DNA of 64,000 nucleotides from Anabaena cylindrica PCC 7122. GTDB lineage: Bacteria; Cyanobacteriota; Cyanobacteriia; Cyanobacteriales; Nostocaceae. Positions 1-10,158 of the stretch are shown one piece after another. Where the stretch lies: positions 1,178,001-1,242,000 of the forward strand of contig NC_019771.1 in assembly GCF_000317695.1 (NCBI RefSeq), in the 5' to 3' direction. The notes under the pieces are model-generated. The model searched no databases. It had not been told where the DNA came from and saw only the letters and a list, made by a program, of their open reading frames with translations. A program made the translations under genes and the position numbers. Numbering within the stretch: the stretch's first letter is position 1; each line of letters begins with the position of its first letter.

Positions 1-419
1 ATTAACATAGTTGTGATCCCGGTTTCTTGCTCACCGTTATATAGACACCATTGAATGGGAGCCGCGCCACGATATTGGGGTAAAATTGAACCATGCACAT
101 TAATGCAACCCAATTTTGGCATATTTAAGATTTTCTTAGACAAAATTTGCCCATAAGCAATCACGACAAACACATCTGCATCTAATTGTTTAAGTTGGTT
201 TAAAGTTTCAATATCTTTTTTAATTCTCTCTGGTTGCCATACGGGGAGATTGTGAGCAATAGCAAGTGTTTTCACTGGTGATGGTGTTAATTTATTCCCT
301 CGTTCCCGACGTTTATCCGGTTGGGTGACAACTGCTAAAATTTGCACATCTGGGTGAGCCAGTAGTTTTTCCAGCGTGGGGACGGCAAATTGGGGAGTAC
401 CAAAAAATACGATTTTCAT
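1..419 (-). CDS. fmt: Methionyl-tRNA formyltransferase, partial (C-terminal part outside window)
   Basis: The reading frame begins at the ATG complement at 417-419 and runs off the left edge, so about the first 139 codons are present. The translation starts MKIVFFGTPQFAVPTLEKLL and contains HGSILPQYRGAAPIQ, matching the HxSLLPxxRGAAPI signature that holds the catalytic histidine of the formyltransferase domain. The family transfers a formyl group from 10-formyl-tetrahydrofolate to initiator Met-tRNA in the cytoplasm. The N-terminal fold and the catalytic Asn-His region are visible; the C-terminal tRNA-binding domain is not. No partner gene (such as def) is adjacent inside the window. Confidence 0.95.
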   Translation of the reverse strand, partial: MKIVFFGTPQFAVPTLEKLLAHPDVQILAVVTQPDKRRERGNKLTPSPVKTLAIAHNLPVWQPERIKKDIETLNQLKQLDADVFVVIAYGQILSKKILNMPKLGCINVHGSILPQYRGAAPIQWCLYNGEQETGITTML

Positions 420-1446
420 TATTTATTCGTTATTAGTCATTTAGTCAATATTAGGTGCGTCATGAATCACTGACAACTGATTGTCCACAACTCACTAAAT
501 TACGATCATGATAGAAAAAACGCAGAGCAATTTTGTGATGAGGGCATTCAATTTTAGTGATTTAATGGTAAAGTGTTGATTATTGGTGCAATAAAAACTT
601 CCTTATTAATTAGAAGGTCTTGGCAAGCAGGAAAGCTATAATCAATCATTGTATTTGCTGTTATGCAGGCATCAATATTTGGTTATGTCTTATAGCTAGA
701 CAATTAAGCATCTACTAAAATCACTTAATTTGGTAGTTTACTAAAATCAGCTTCTTTAGATTTGTGTGATAGCACTCACAGGCAAGACGATATCAATAGA
801 TATATTATTGATTTGCGAACGGATTTATGGAGTTGAATAGGTTAAAGATGAGGATTTTAGTAATTCTTCTCTGAAAGTAGACGATTTTTTGCTTACTTAA
901 TTGTTTGTATACGCATCAGCTTTGCTTTTAACAGGATTGGTACTGTTACAAAAGTCTCTAATTAGGTAGTGTTTTAGATGTCATTGACTAGCTCTTGCTA
1001 TTACTGTTCCTAAAGCATACCTTGATTTAGTCACTAGTGCAGCATGGCAAAAATAACTATCCAGTGAAAAAAGTTTAAAAGCTGATCACGGGTCTTTTTT
1101 TAATCCACTAGATTTATCCATGGGTTTACTCAGTACTACTGGACTGTATTGTAGTATTTCTTGAGTAAAGGTATGACTTGAGTATATGGATTACATAAAA
1201 ACTCATGGTATCTACCAACACGGTAATGCATGAATGCTGGTCTTACTGCCCGAAAATATTACAGAATTTAAAGATTGTAAAGATGTGGACAATGATACTA
1301 AAACTTTTGTAAAGTGATGCAAAATTTGGCGAGATCATCTCGTTAGAGCTTCTACTTTGTTGTTATACATAAATAATCATAGCTTTTGCCCTTCCTGTAT
1401 AGACATTGCTCCTCGAAATAGCCACCCCCCCTTAGAGAGTCCACTC
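420..1446. other. About 1 kb without a recognisable gene
   Basis: The stretch between fmt and the next gene is AT-rich with stops in all frames. I find no tRNA-like clover-leaf, terminator with a T-run or member of the repeat families seen elsewhere in the window. It presumably holds the promoters of the divergent fmt and the 1447 gene. A degraded gene cannot be excluded. Confidence 0.5.
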
Positions 1447-2727
1447 ATGTTGAAATCCCTTTTGCTGTCAGGATGGTTCCGCGTACAACCATTTATCAAG
1501 TACGTTGTCGTTGTTATAGTAATTGCTCCCTTTTTAGGTGTATCTATTCACTCTACTTTGGCAAAACAATCACAATTAAAGATAGCCAAGATTGGTGTAG
1601 AAGTTAACAAATCTGATTTAAAATCGCCAAAAAGTGCTATTTCTGGGGAATCTAATTTAAAAATAGGTCAGTTAAACTCATTGAATGGACAATTGGGGAC
1701 TGTTGTACCATTAAATACGCCTCTTAGTGGAGAAAGGCAAGTATTACTGGCAGATAAGCTGGATTCAGGGGTTAAAAAAGAGAATTATCAGTCTAGGGGT
1801 GATACAAGTGTTCCTGTGACAGGAAGTAAAGAAATACCTGTTAGTCAAACTGATTTAGTACAAAAATTAAAAGAAGCTAAAATAGCGGCTTTGCAAGGTG
1901 AAATTAATCCTCAAACCAGCAAGAGATCGGCAACAGAACAAGTAGCAACAGTTAACACACCAGGTGTTAGAGACTCATTAATGAGGGAAATACCTATAGA
2001 TAGTCCCCCCAATCAGTCTGATGAATTACCAGATGATCCGATGGGCAGTCCTCATCCTATTCCCTGGAAATGGATCATGATGACTCAGGAAGCTATTGGT
2101 GGTAAAGGGAATTCTGGAGTGCGGCACTATCGCAGCATACCGGTGGTTTCTCCAGATGGCAGATATGCTGTTTATAGCCGGGTACAGCTAGAAGTGAAAC
2201 CTGAAATGTACAATAGCCGAGTCACTAGTTTGTTGTTTATAGAAGATAGACAAACTAAGAAATTAAAGGTGATAGCTAAAACATCTGCAATCAGCGACCC
2301 GCTATTACAACAGACTGTGGCGACAGAAGCAAGTGATACAGAAGGAAAAATTGGGGTGTTAGTTCCGGTTAGCTGGTCACAAAAAGGCGATCGCTTTTTA
2401 GCCCGCAAGTTTATAGGCATATTCAATACAGCAGACGTTACAGATCATGCGGTGATTTGGGATCAGCAACAAAATCATACCAAAACAGTTGCTCCTCCCC
2501 AAGAGGCAAATGAGCATGAAAAAATAGCAATCTTGTTAGGTTGGAGTAAACAACAACCAGATTATGCGCTGTTCCGTGCAGGTGAAATAGGGGAAGAAAA
2601 TTGGCCTTTGGTGCAAGTTGCTAGTGATGGTAAAAGTATCAATATCTCCACAGATGGGGATCAGGCTGTTACTTTTGGTGCAAGTGATAGATCAGTTTGG
2701 GCAGAACCCCAAGTAGCCTCAAGATAA
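1447..2727 (+). CDS. Hypothetical membrane-anchored or exported cyanobacterial protein
   Basis: I chose the ATG at 1447 (about 426 residues) rather than the upstream ATG at 1357, because it places a basic N-terminus and one hydrophobic segment (about residues 14-33, VVVVIVIAPFLGVSI) at the start, as in a signal peptide or anchor. Residues about 40-190 are low-complexity, rich in Lys, Ser, Thr and Gln, and look disordered. From about residue 200 a folded domain begins, with PHPIPWKWIM and SPDGRYAVYSRVQ, the latter resembling a beta-propeller blade (SPDGRYAVY). I do not recognise a named family and propose no reaction. It stands alone, with a terminator-like hairpin just downstream. Confidence 0.75.
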   Translation: MLKSLLLSGWFRVQPFIKYVVVVIVIAPFLGVSIHSTLAKQSQLKIAKIGVEVNKSDLKSPKSAISGESNLKIGQLNSLNGQLGTVVPLNTPLSGERQVLLADKLDSGVKKENYQSRGDTSVPVTGSKEIPVSQTDLVQKLKEAKIAALQGEINPQTSKRSATEQVATVNTPGVRDSLMREIPIDSPPNQSDELPDDPMGSPHPIPWKWIMMTQEAIGGKGNSGVRHYRSIPVVSPDGRYAVYSRVQLEVKPEMYNSRVTSLLFIEDRQTKKLKVIAKTSAISDPLLQQTVATEASDTEGKIGVLVPVSWSQKGDRFLARKFIGIFNTADVTDHAVIWDQQQNHTKTVAPPQEANEHEKIAILLGWSKQQPDYALFRAGEIGEENWPLVQVASDGKSINISTDGDQAVTFGASDRSVWAEPQVASR

Positions 2728-2753
2728 TTTGCAACAAGACATATCAATTGAAC

Positions 2754-2796
2754 AAAACTCCCGTTGTTGTTACAGATGACAGGGGTTTTTTTTTGT
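2754..2796 (+). terminator. Probable Rho-independent terminator of the 1447 gene
   Basis: About 25 bases after the stop codon an imperfect stem (AAAACTCCC-GTT paired with ACAGGGGTTTT) is followed by a run of nine T residues. One mismatch and some G-T pairs weaken it, but position and T-run fit a terminator. Confidence 0.5.
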
Positions 2797-2811
2797 GAAT
2801 TAAAATCCAGA

Positions 2812-2909
2812 TACAGCAGTTTGCGTAGTTAGGAGGTACAAAATCTAAATTGAAACCTATACATAAAGCCAGTTTTACTCCTGACTCCTGACTCCTGAAT
2901 TCTGCTGTA
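2812..2909. repeat. 98-bp MITE-like element, copy A
   Basis: The element begins TACAGCAG and ends CTGCTGTA, a perfect 8-bp terminal inverted repeat, and is non-coding. A second 98-bp copy with the same ends and the same internal order lies at 49328-49425. The right part is made of the ACTCCTGACTCCTGA repeat that also occurs alone elsewhere in the window. Confidence 0.75.
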
Positions 2910-3107
2910 TATCGTCAACTTCCGAACTGAAAAGAACGCCGTTTACTGAGTCTCTACTATTACATATTTTATAAAGTGCAAATGAAGAGTTGTGCTACCA
3001 GTTAAAAATTACATGAAAACTTGGAGAAACTCAGTATTATTCAGAGCAGATTATTTTATAGTGACTGCATAACATTTAACAATGTCAGTCACTCAGGGTC
3101 AAAATCA

Positions 3108-3257
3108 ATGCAACTGATCAATTCTAATTCTATTCAGAAGGTCAGACAAATTTCTACCGATACTCGCAATTCTCATCAGGATAAATCTCATATCTATACG
3201 CTAGAAAATCTGATTCAAACCTTAGAAGAAGCAGCTAAACACTTGATAAGTAGGTAA
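3108..3257 (+). CDS. Possible small protein of 49 residues
   Basis: An ATG at 3108 with a weak AGGG about nine bases upstream opens a 49-codon frame; a longer TTG-initiated version would begin at 3021. The C-terminal half (YTLENLIQTLEEAAKHL) would form an amphipathic helix. I recognise no family. It lies between a MITE-like element and the convergent STAND gene, so it could be spurious. Confidence 0.3.
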   Translation: MQLINSNSIQKVRQISTDTRNSHQDKSHIYTLENLIQTLEEAAKHLISR

Positions 3258-3270
3258 GGTTTTCACATTC

Positions 3271-6200
3271 TTAGCGACTGCACAAAGAGCGATTCCTGTT
3301 AAGGGTTTCTGCTGTGGTAGACACTCCGCGAATGCGATCGCTCTCCATAACCTTAGAATTATTCTGCAAATAATCTTGTATTAATCCACAGCCACGTTTT
3401 AATAAAACATCTAACTTCATATCTGATAAGCTGCGTAAAATTACAGTTCCATTACCGCTACCAGCAGCCAGAGTCTTACCGTCAGGACTAAAACTCAGAC
3501 TAGTTAACTCCTGCTGATCACTCTTTAAAGCTATCAGCAAAGTTCCGTTTCGGCTCCAAAGCCTGATCTTATCATCACTACTAACAGCCAAGGTTTTACC
3601 GTCTGGACTAAAAATAACACTGATAAAACTATCACCATTACCTGGCAACGCCCTTAGTAAACTACCATCCCGATTCCAAAGCCTTACCGTACTATCAATA
3701 CTAACAGAGGCGATAGTCTGACCATCCGGCGACCAAGCCACACCATTTACCCGTCGGGTGTGGCCAGTTAAGTCGTAGAGAAATTTACCATCATTTCTCC
3801 AAATCTTGACTAAATTATCATCACTCGCTGACGCTAACAACTTACCATCAGGGCTGAAACTGACCCAATTGACCGCACTGCCATGACCCAACAAGGTTGT
3901 GATCAATTTACCTTCCCGACTCCAAAGCTTAACCGTAGCATCTTTACTAGCAGAGGCAATATTCTGACCATTCGGCGACCAAGCTACAGCTAAAACAGTA
4001 TCTTTATGGCCGTGCAAAGTATTAATTAATAGCCCTTCCCGACTCCAAAGCTTAACTTTCGTATCCTTACTAGCAGAAGCAATATTCTGACCATCCGGCG
4101 ACCAAGCTACACCCCAAACCGAGCCTTGATGTCCTGTTAATGTTCTGATTAATTGACGATTCCGACTCCAAAGTTTAACGGTTCTATCTCGACTAGCTGC
4201 CGCCAAAATGCGGCCATCAGGACTAAAACTAATACTAGTCACCCAATCAATATCAGTTTTGCCATTTCGCAACAGCACATCATCCCAACGCCATATTTTA
4301 ATCGTTTTATCCCTCCCCGCAGAAATTAAAGTACCACCATCAGGGCTAAAATTAACGCTATTCACCCAATTATTATGTCCTCTGATAGTTCCCAGCAATA
4401 CACCATCCAAACTCCAGAGTTTCACTGTTTCGTCGGTACTAGCAGATGCGATCGTTTGACCATCATGGCTAAAACTAACGCTGGTAACGCCAGAAGTATG
4501 ACCTGAGAGAGTTTTCCGTAAATTTCCTTCTCGACTCCACAATTTAATAGTTTTGTCTAAATCCAAACTACCAGAGGCAAGAATTTGACTATCAGATGAC
4601 CAAGCTAGACTTTTAACCGCATCTTCATGACCTATCAAAGTTTTGAGAAATTTACCTTCCCGACTCCACAATTTGATAGTTTTATCAGCACTAGCTGAAG
4701 CAATTATTTGACCATCCAGTGACCAAGCCACAGCCAAAACCGCACCATTATGACCTGTCAAATTTTGGATAAATTTACCCTCAGCACTCCATAATTTAAC
4801 AGTTTTATCTGTACTTGCCGAAGCTATTATTTGACCATCAGGGCTAAAATTAGCGCTATTGACTACAGATTTATGACCAATTAAAGTGTTCAATAGCTTA
4901 CCTTCTTGGTTCCACAATTTTACTGTTTTGTCCTGACTTGCAGAAATAATAGTTTGACTATCAGGACTAAAATTAACACTATTGACCACATCTTCATGTC
5001 CTGATAAAGTTCTGACAAAACTACCATTAGGAAGCCAGAGGTTAATTGTGTAATCTGCACTAGCTGAAGCAATTAAGGAGTTATCCGGGCTAAATGTGGC
5101 GTTATTAACTCCAGATAAATGACCTTCTAAGCGGTTACGTTCTTTGACTCCATAAACCGCTTGGTATAAAGCTGTTAGTACTTGTTCTCTGGTAGAAGAA
5201 CTTACCCAGATTGTCTGTTGCAATTTTTTCCCGGCTTTTAAACTGTCTTTGAGTGCATCAAGACCTTTTTGAGAAGCAAACAAGGCCTCGCTAGAAGTAC
5301 TGAGAGTTTTAATTTCACTATCTATGGCAGTAATTACAGAAATAGTTAAACCAAATATAGCGACAACGGAAGCCGTCAGAGCAATTTTTAATGTCCGATT
5401 TAATCGTGCTTCACTTAGTCGTTGTTTTTCTTGACTTTCTGCTAGTTGTGCGATTAATGCTTTTTCTTTGAGTTCTCCACGCAGATGTTCAATTTCTAAT
5501 TGACTTAATTCTTCTCGCTTGCGTAGTTCTCGGAGTTCTGTTAATAAATCTACTCCTTGTTGGCGTTGGGTATCGACTAATGTAGCTTGCTGTTTTTTTT
5601 GTCTCAGTTCACTTTTAAGACGTTCAATTTCTTGTTGACTATTTTCGACTTTATAACGTAATTGATTGAGTTGTGCTTGTAAGCTTGATTCTTGTTGTTG
5701 CAGGTAGCGAATTAAATCTACTAAATAATCATGAATAAGTTGATAGCGTTCGGGAATGTCGGGAAATAATACGACTAACCCAGAACTGACTAAAATAGAT
5801 AGAATTAATTCTAATTGACTAGAATCTTCTAATTCTGATAATTCTGCTGATAATTCTGCCTGGGTTTTAAATGGTCTTTGATTACTTTCATCTGTTAATA
5901 AATATAAAACTATTAAAGCAGCCCGTTCATTTTCTGTGCCGCATTCTTTAATTAATTCTTTGATATATCTTTCAATGAGTTTATTTGGTCTATAAGGCTG
6001 ATATTGAGAAAGACTAGTGATGCGTTCATCTTGAAGTTGTGCTCCGACTACTTGCAATTCAATGGGGCGGACTTCTCCCAATTCTGCTGATAAATCTTGA
6101 ACAACAGCATCAATTAAAGCCGGTTCTAAATGTAGTTGGGAACGTTCGGTTAATTTATGAATAATTACTTTGGCGTATTCAGGAGAAAAGTTATTTAATT

Positions 6201-8427
6201 GATAGCGGATATTTTTGTCAAGAATATTATGATTAATTGCTTCTAGTGAGACTAGATGTTGAAAATCTAGTAATCGGTGTAAATAATCTTCTCGCAAAGA
6301 TAAAATCACTTTTACGAAAGATATATTTAAACAGTCACTGATAAATCTATCAAATTCTTGTTTTTGATAGCGATCAGTATGACCGAAGAAAAATTCTTCA
6401 AATTGGTCGAAAATTAAAACTGTAATGAGATGATGATCGGCATTTTCTCTGAGTTGTTGTAATATACCATTAATGCTGTTGAGGGGGATTAAATTAGGGG
6501 TGATTCCTGATGCAATGTTTGTTTCTTGATGTTGCAGCATTGCTGCGGTTAAAGATTTGCCTAATTCTCGCACCCAATCGGTATAAATTTGGAGGACAAC
6601 TGGAATGGCATTTTGATCACCTATGGCACGATTTTGCAATGCGGGAATTAAACCAGCGGTGACGGTAGAACTTTTACCTACACCGGAAGGTCCATGAATT
6701 ACTATCAGCTTGTAGTCAGCACGGCTAAGTCTGCCAATTAAGTTATCAATATCACCTTCTCGACCGGAAGCGGCTATTTCTAAAGCTACACTGCTATTTC
6801 CCGACGCAGACATCAAAGCGGGGTTAGTAACTTTCCTTTGGGGTTGTAAACGTCCAGCACCGATAAAGGCACGAAAACCGTACTGTTGTTCAACGGAACG
6901 GCGTTTTTGTCTAATTAGATAGGCTTGGAGATAGCAACCAGCTTCAAAATAGAGCGATCGCAATGTCCGCAATAAGCGAATATAACGATGGGCATCATAT
7001 TGGTGTTCACTGCTTTCTAAAGATGCTGGTAGTTCTGTTGTTGCCTTATCTAAGTATTCCTGGGCTACTTTTTGCTCACCTAGTTGTTGCTGTGCTTTGG
7101 CTAAGGTTAAATAATAAATTTGTGCCAACAGCAAAGGAAATAAACAAGGTTGGAGGTGACGATGCTTTTGAGCTTCCCCTAATTTCAATAATGCTATGTG
7201 TGCTAAAATGCTTGCTTGCATCCAGCGTGACTGTTGTAAAGCGACCTGGGCTAAAATACCATAGTCACTAGCTAGTTGAATTTGACTGCCATAATTTTGG
7301 TGTAATTCTAGAGATTTTTCGGCAACAATTTGTAATTCAGACCATGCTTGTAAACTTTGTAAAACATCCGCAAGTTGTCCAATAAATTCAGCAACTAAAT
7401 CTGTACGTCCAGCTACTTCAAAAGTATGTAAGCACTGTTGAAAATAATTTTCTGCTGCTTGTAAGTGGTGGTGACTTGTTGTTTGATTTTGTTCCGTGAG
7501 GCGACAATGACATAGACCGATGTAAAGCAATAAAACGCCTTGTTTGAGAAGATGAGGAGATGGGGAAATAGGGATCTGAGGTGAAGGAGAAAGATTATCC
7601 CATTCGATAATTCTGCCTTTTTCCCATTCTCTGGTAATTTGTTCTTTTTCCTCTGTGTCCTGATTTTGATACCAAAATAATAAGCTTTGTCGAAAATGGT
7701 TTAAAGCTGAATTTATGCGGTCACTGACATAATCATCTAAACCAAAAACGAATTGTAAACTAGCATTTAATTGGGCTTCCAACCCAATCCCACGATTTTC
7801 TAAATCTTTAATGGCAACTTGCAGTTCATAGCTCCGCATCCATACTTGTTCTATGGTAGTATCATACTTTTGTATTTGCTGGTTTTGGGTATTATCTCTA
7901 TGTAAAGCTTTAGCAAATAAAGAGTTTGTTTCCTGTGTCAGAAATTCTAGCAACGCTATAGAAGTCATTTCAAATCTAATTGGTGTTGCTGCCCAACTAG
8001 CAAAATCTGGAGCTAATTTTACTACTTTTTGTAAAACTTCATCATTCACCCATATTACCATTGGAAACGGGTGGCGTTTACGAAATTCATCACGAATTTG
8101 ATTAATAGAAATTAGCAGTTCATCAAGTCCCTCTACTGACTCTAAACCCAAAACTATTAATGCTGTAGGTTGATTAATTTGTTGCTGTAAATGAATAGTC
8201 GAATATAGGCTGAGGGAGTTTTGGGTTAAAACCACCTTTTGGATTTTATTAAAACTACCGTCTATTTCTGAAAGTCTTTGCAGTATTAAATCCCGCAAAA
8301 TTCCATAATTACAACACACCAATACAACAGAAAATTGACCTTGAGAAAGTGAAATTGCCCTGGCTAAACTGCGTAAAGAACGATCATTAGCACTGTTGAT
8401 ATCTATTGATGTGTTTCGTTCAACCAT
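3271..8427 (-). CDS. STAND-type NTPase with TPR region, coiled coil, membrane segment and 14 WD40 repeats
   Basis: This is a 1718-residue signalling NTPase. Domains in order: an N-terminal P-loop-like domain without a good Walker A (about 20-180); a TPR-like helical region (about 290-520); an nSTAND-type NTPase with Walker A GPSGVGKSS (about 577-586) and Walker B LIFDQFEEFFF (about 670); a coiled coil (about 910-995); one hydrophobic segment (about 1010-1030, IALTASVVAIFGLTISVI); then fourteen WD40 repeats (about 1097-1660), enough for two seven-bladed propellers. STAND proteins are generally ligand-triggered switches, and cyanobacterial ones are linked to conflict or cell-death signalling; the ligand here is unknown. 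Its start overlaps the upstream ATPase gene by 25 bp, so the two are probably co-translated. A low-complexity Ser-Pro stretch near residue 280 looks repeat-derived. Confidence 0.9.
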   Translation of the reverse strand: MVERNTSIDINSANDRSLRSLARAISLSQGQFSVVLVCCNYGILRDLILQRLSEIDGSFNKIQKVVLTQNSLSLYSTIHLQQQINQPTALIVLGLESVEGLDELLISINQIRDEFRKRHPFPMVIWVNDEVLQKVVKLAPDFASWAATPIRFEMTSIALLEFLTQETNSLFAKALHRDNTQNQQIQKYDTTIEQVWMRSYELQVAIKDLENRGIGLEAQLNASLQFVFGLDDYVSDRINSALNHFRQSLLFWYQNQDTEEKEQITREWEKGRIIEWDNLSPSPQIPISPSPHLLKQGVLLLYIGLCHCRLTEQNQTTSHHHLQAAENYFQQCLHTFEVAGRTDLVAEFIGQLADVLQSLQAWSELQIVAEKSLELHQNYGSQIQLASDYGILAQVALQQSRWMQASILAHIALLKLGEAQKHRHLQPCLFPLLLAQIYYLTLAKAQQQLGEQKVAQEYLDKATTELPASLESSEHQYDAHRYIRLLRTLRSLYFEAGCYLQAYLIRQKRRSVEQQYGFRAFIGAGRLQPQRKVTNPALMSASGNSSVALEIAASGREGDIDNLIGRLSRADYKLIVIHGPSGVGKSSTVTAGLIPALQNRAIGDQNAIPVVLQIYTDWVRELGKSLTAAMLQHQETNIASGITPNLIPLNSINGILQQLRENADHHLITVLIFDQFEEFFFGHTDRYQKQEFDRFISDCLNISFVKVILSLREDYLHRLLDFQHLVSLEAINHNILDKNIRYQLNNFSPEYAKVIIHKLTERSQLHLEPALIDAVVQDLSAELGEVRPIELQVVGAQLQDERITSLSQYQPYRPNKLIERYIKELIKECGTENERAALIVLYLLTDESNQRPFKTQAELSAELSELEDSSQLELILSILVSSGLVVLFPDIPERYQLIHDYLVDLIRYLQQQESSLQAQLNQLRYKVENSQQEIERLKSELRQKKQQATLVDTQRQQGVDLLTELRELRKREELSQLEIEHLRGELKEKALIAQLAESQEKQRLSEARLNRTLKIALTASVVAIFGLTISVITAIDSEIKTLSTSSEALFASQKGLDALKDSLKAGKKLQQTIWVSSSTREQVLTALYQAVYGVKERNRLEGHLSGVNNATFSPDNSLIASASADYTINLWLPNGSFVRTLSGHEDVVNSVNFSPDSQTIISASQDKTVKLWNQEGKLLNTLIGHKSVVNSANFSPDGQIIASASTDKTVKLWSAEGKFIQNLTGHNGAVLAVAWSLDGQIIASASADKTIKLWSREGKFLKTLIGHEDAVKSLAWSSDSQILASGSLDLDKTIKLWSREGNLRKTLSGHTSGVTSVSFSHDGQTIASASTDETVKLWSLDGVLLGTIRGHNNWVNSVNFSPDGGTLISAGRDKTIKIWRWDDVLLRNGKTDIDWVTSISFSPDGRILAAASRDRTVKLWSRNRQLIRTLTGHQGSVWGVAWSPDGQNIASASKDTKVKLWSREGLLINTLHGHKDTVLAVAWSPNGQNIASASKDATVKLWSREGKLITTLLGHGSAVNWVSFSPDGKLLASASDDNLVKIWRNDGKFLYDLTGHTRRVNGVAWSPDGQTIASVSIDSTVRLWNRDGSLLRALPGNGDSFISVIFSPDGKTLAVSSDDKIRLWSRNGTLLIALKSDQQELTSLSFSPDGKTLAAGSGNGTVILRSLSDMKLDVLLKRGCGLIQDYLQNNSKVMESDRIRGVSTTAETLNRNRSLCSR

Positions 8428-9737
8428 GATTTAAATTTTTGGGTTTCTGCTAAGACTGGGTTAACACCAAACCAAGCTCCCTGGCGATCGCGATATTCAA
8501 AAACGAACAAACTGCGTAATAATGCATGGTATTCTGTGTCACCTTTTACTCTTTGCTCGCGCATCACTTGAAAGATTAGTTCCCACTCATGGGGGTCAAT
8601 AGCGTTAGCGCGATAATCTCTTTGTCTTTGGATGACTAATTCCAAACATTCCCGGTCAAATGGTGGGTCTTGTTCCCGCAGACAGTCAAACAGTAGTCCT
8701 AATAAGTCACGTACATGACCACCACTAATGAGACACAAACGGTCTAATGTTTCCTGGCTATCAAACACTTCTGTAATTAAGTTTAAGCGATTGCTTGACA
8801 AAATGTCAGGAAAGGCTCTAGCTAATACCATTTGCTGCATTAATTCTAATCCTTCTCTGTAAATTTCCCCTGAACGCAGTAACACAGGTATCATTGGTAA
8901 GACTTTTGGTGCAACTCCACCACCTAAACGATGTTGTAATTCAGCGCTATCGTTGGAGAAAGTTAAGGACAAAGGAATAGTGTAAACAAGATGACAATTA
9001 AGTTTACGTAACTGCTCACCCCGTTCAATAAACAAGTATTCTGGAAGAGATTTTCCAGATGGTATCGGTCGGAATGATGATACTCGATCTAAATTATCAA
9101 CAATTACTACCAAACCTTTTTTACCCTTGGCTTTGAGTTCAGTATTGGCACGTTCTAGCAATTCTTGATTAATTGAGAGTAAAATATTTTCTGTGCGTGG
9201 TTCTAGGTAGTCTCTTAACCGCCGTCGTAACTGTGGACTTTCTTTGGTTTTAGCAGTAATTTTGGCAATTCCTACCGATAATTCAGCTTCTACCCCCAAA
9301 TCTATCGGTGTTTGCAAAAAATCCACTATTTCAGTAAACAATTTAGCAAAGTAGCGAGGTTTGAGGCTGATTTTCATCGCTTCTAGACTTTCACTCACTT
9401 GACCAGCAACAGCCAAGAGAATATCAGTCACATCCACATCCGCCATTTCTAGCACACGAGTAGATTCAAAATATACTACATGAAACTTCTGCTCCTCTAA
9501 CTCTGCTTTCAACCGTAACAACTCCGTAGATTTCCCACAACCTAAGTGTCCGGTGAATAATTGGCAGGTGGGTGTATTCGGAGAAATTTTACTAATAGTT
9601 CGTAGCAAAGCTTCAATAATTTTACCTCCCCGTACCGAGGCAAAATCAATATAGTACAGGCGATCCGCAGCATTTTCAATCATTAATGGTCTGCTCGGAT
9701 TACAAGCCTGATAAAATCTTTCTAAATCTAGGAGCAT
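8403..9737 (-). CDS. P-loop ATPase partner of the STAND protein
   Basis: This 444-residue ATPase has Walker A GHLGCGKST at about residues 64-72 and a Walker B-like LVVIVDNLDR at about 205-214, with the AAA/STAND-like order of strands around them. The C-terminal half is helical (about 300-440) and could be a winged-helix or lid region. I see no catalytic effector domain and no membrane segment. The gene is first in a two-gene minus-strand unit and overlaps the STAND-WD40 gene by 25 bp, which suggests tight coupling and a shared role, perhaps as sensor or regulator. The exact function is not known to me. Confidence 0.85.
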   Translation of the reverse strand: MLLDLERFYQACNPSRPLMIENAADRLYYIDFASVRGGKIIEALLRTISKISPNTPTCQLFTGHLGCGKSTELLRLKAELEEQKFHVVYFESTRVLEMADVDVTDILLAVAGQVSESLEAMKISLKPRYFAKLFTEIVDFLQTPIDLGVEAELSVGIAKITAKTKESPQLRRRLRDYLEPRTENILLSINQELLERANTELKAKGKKGLVVIVDNLDRVSSFRPIPSGKSLPEYLFIERGEQLRKLNCHLVYTIPLSLTFSNDSAELQHRLGGGVAPKVLPMIPVLLRSGEIYREGLELMQQMVLARAFPDILSSNRLNLITEVFDSQETLDRLCLISGGHVRDLLGLLFDCLREQDPPFDRECLELVIQRQRDYRANAIDPHEWELIFQVMREQRVKGDTEYHALLRSLFVFEYRDRQGAWFGVNPVLAETQKFKSWLNETHQ

Positions 9738-9782
9738 AATTTAATCTACTTCACTCAAGAACGGGGAGGATAAAATTGAAGA

Positions 9783-9994
9783 AGGAGTCAGGAGTCAGTA
9801 GCCAGGAGTCAGAATCAAGACTCTCGTTCCTCGCTAACGCTGCGCTATCAGTCGGGGATATCCTGCGGGAAGCAAGCTACAGACCCGCAACTGTTTGTAG
9901 ACCACCAAAACTACGATTTGGTGGGGGTCTTAAACCCGGTTATTCATCCACCACTCGCACAGAATACCCAACTGAATTCTGACTCCTGACTCCT
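9783..9994. repeat. Inverted-repeat element of about 212 bp
   Basis: AGGAGTCAGGAGTCAG at 9783-9798 is exactly inverted as CTGACTCCTGACTCCT at 9979-9994. Between them lies a palindromic segment where GACCACCAAA pairs with TTTGGTGGGGGTC. A 68-codon open frame crosses it but is made of repeat sequence and is not a gene. The same AGGAGTCAGGAGTCAG motif ends other elements in this window. Confidence 0.7.
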
Positions 9995-10158
9995 GAATTC
10001 TGTTTGATAAACTATATATTTTTCGTCTAGTCTCATTATTTTATAGGACGACAAATAATTTTATGTAACACAACAACACAATTAAATTTTAAAAAAGTAA
10101 TTGTGTAGGTAAAGGGTAATGGGTAATTGCCATCTAGGCTAGTAGTCTTAAACAAACA

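Noticed and set aside
9776..9982. 68-codon open frame after the STAND-ATPase gene
   Set aside because: It is translated from an inverted-repeat element and repeat runs; no ribosome site and no protein-like composition.
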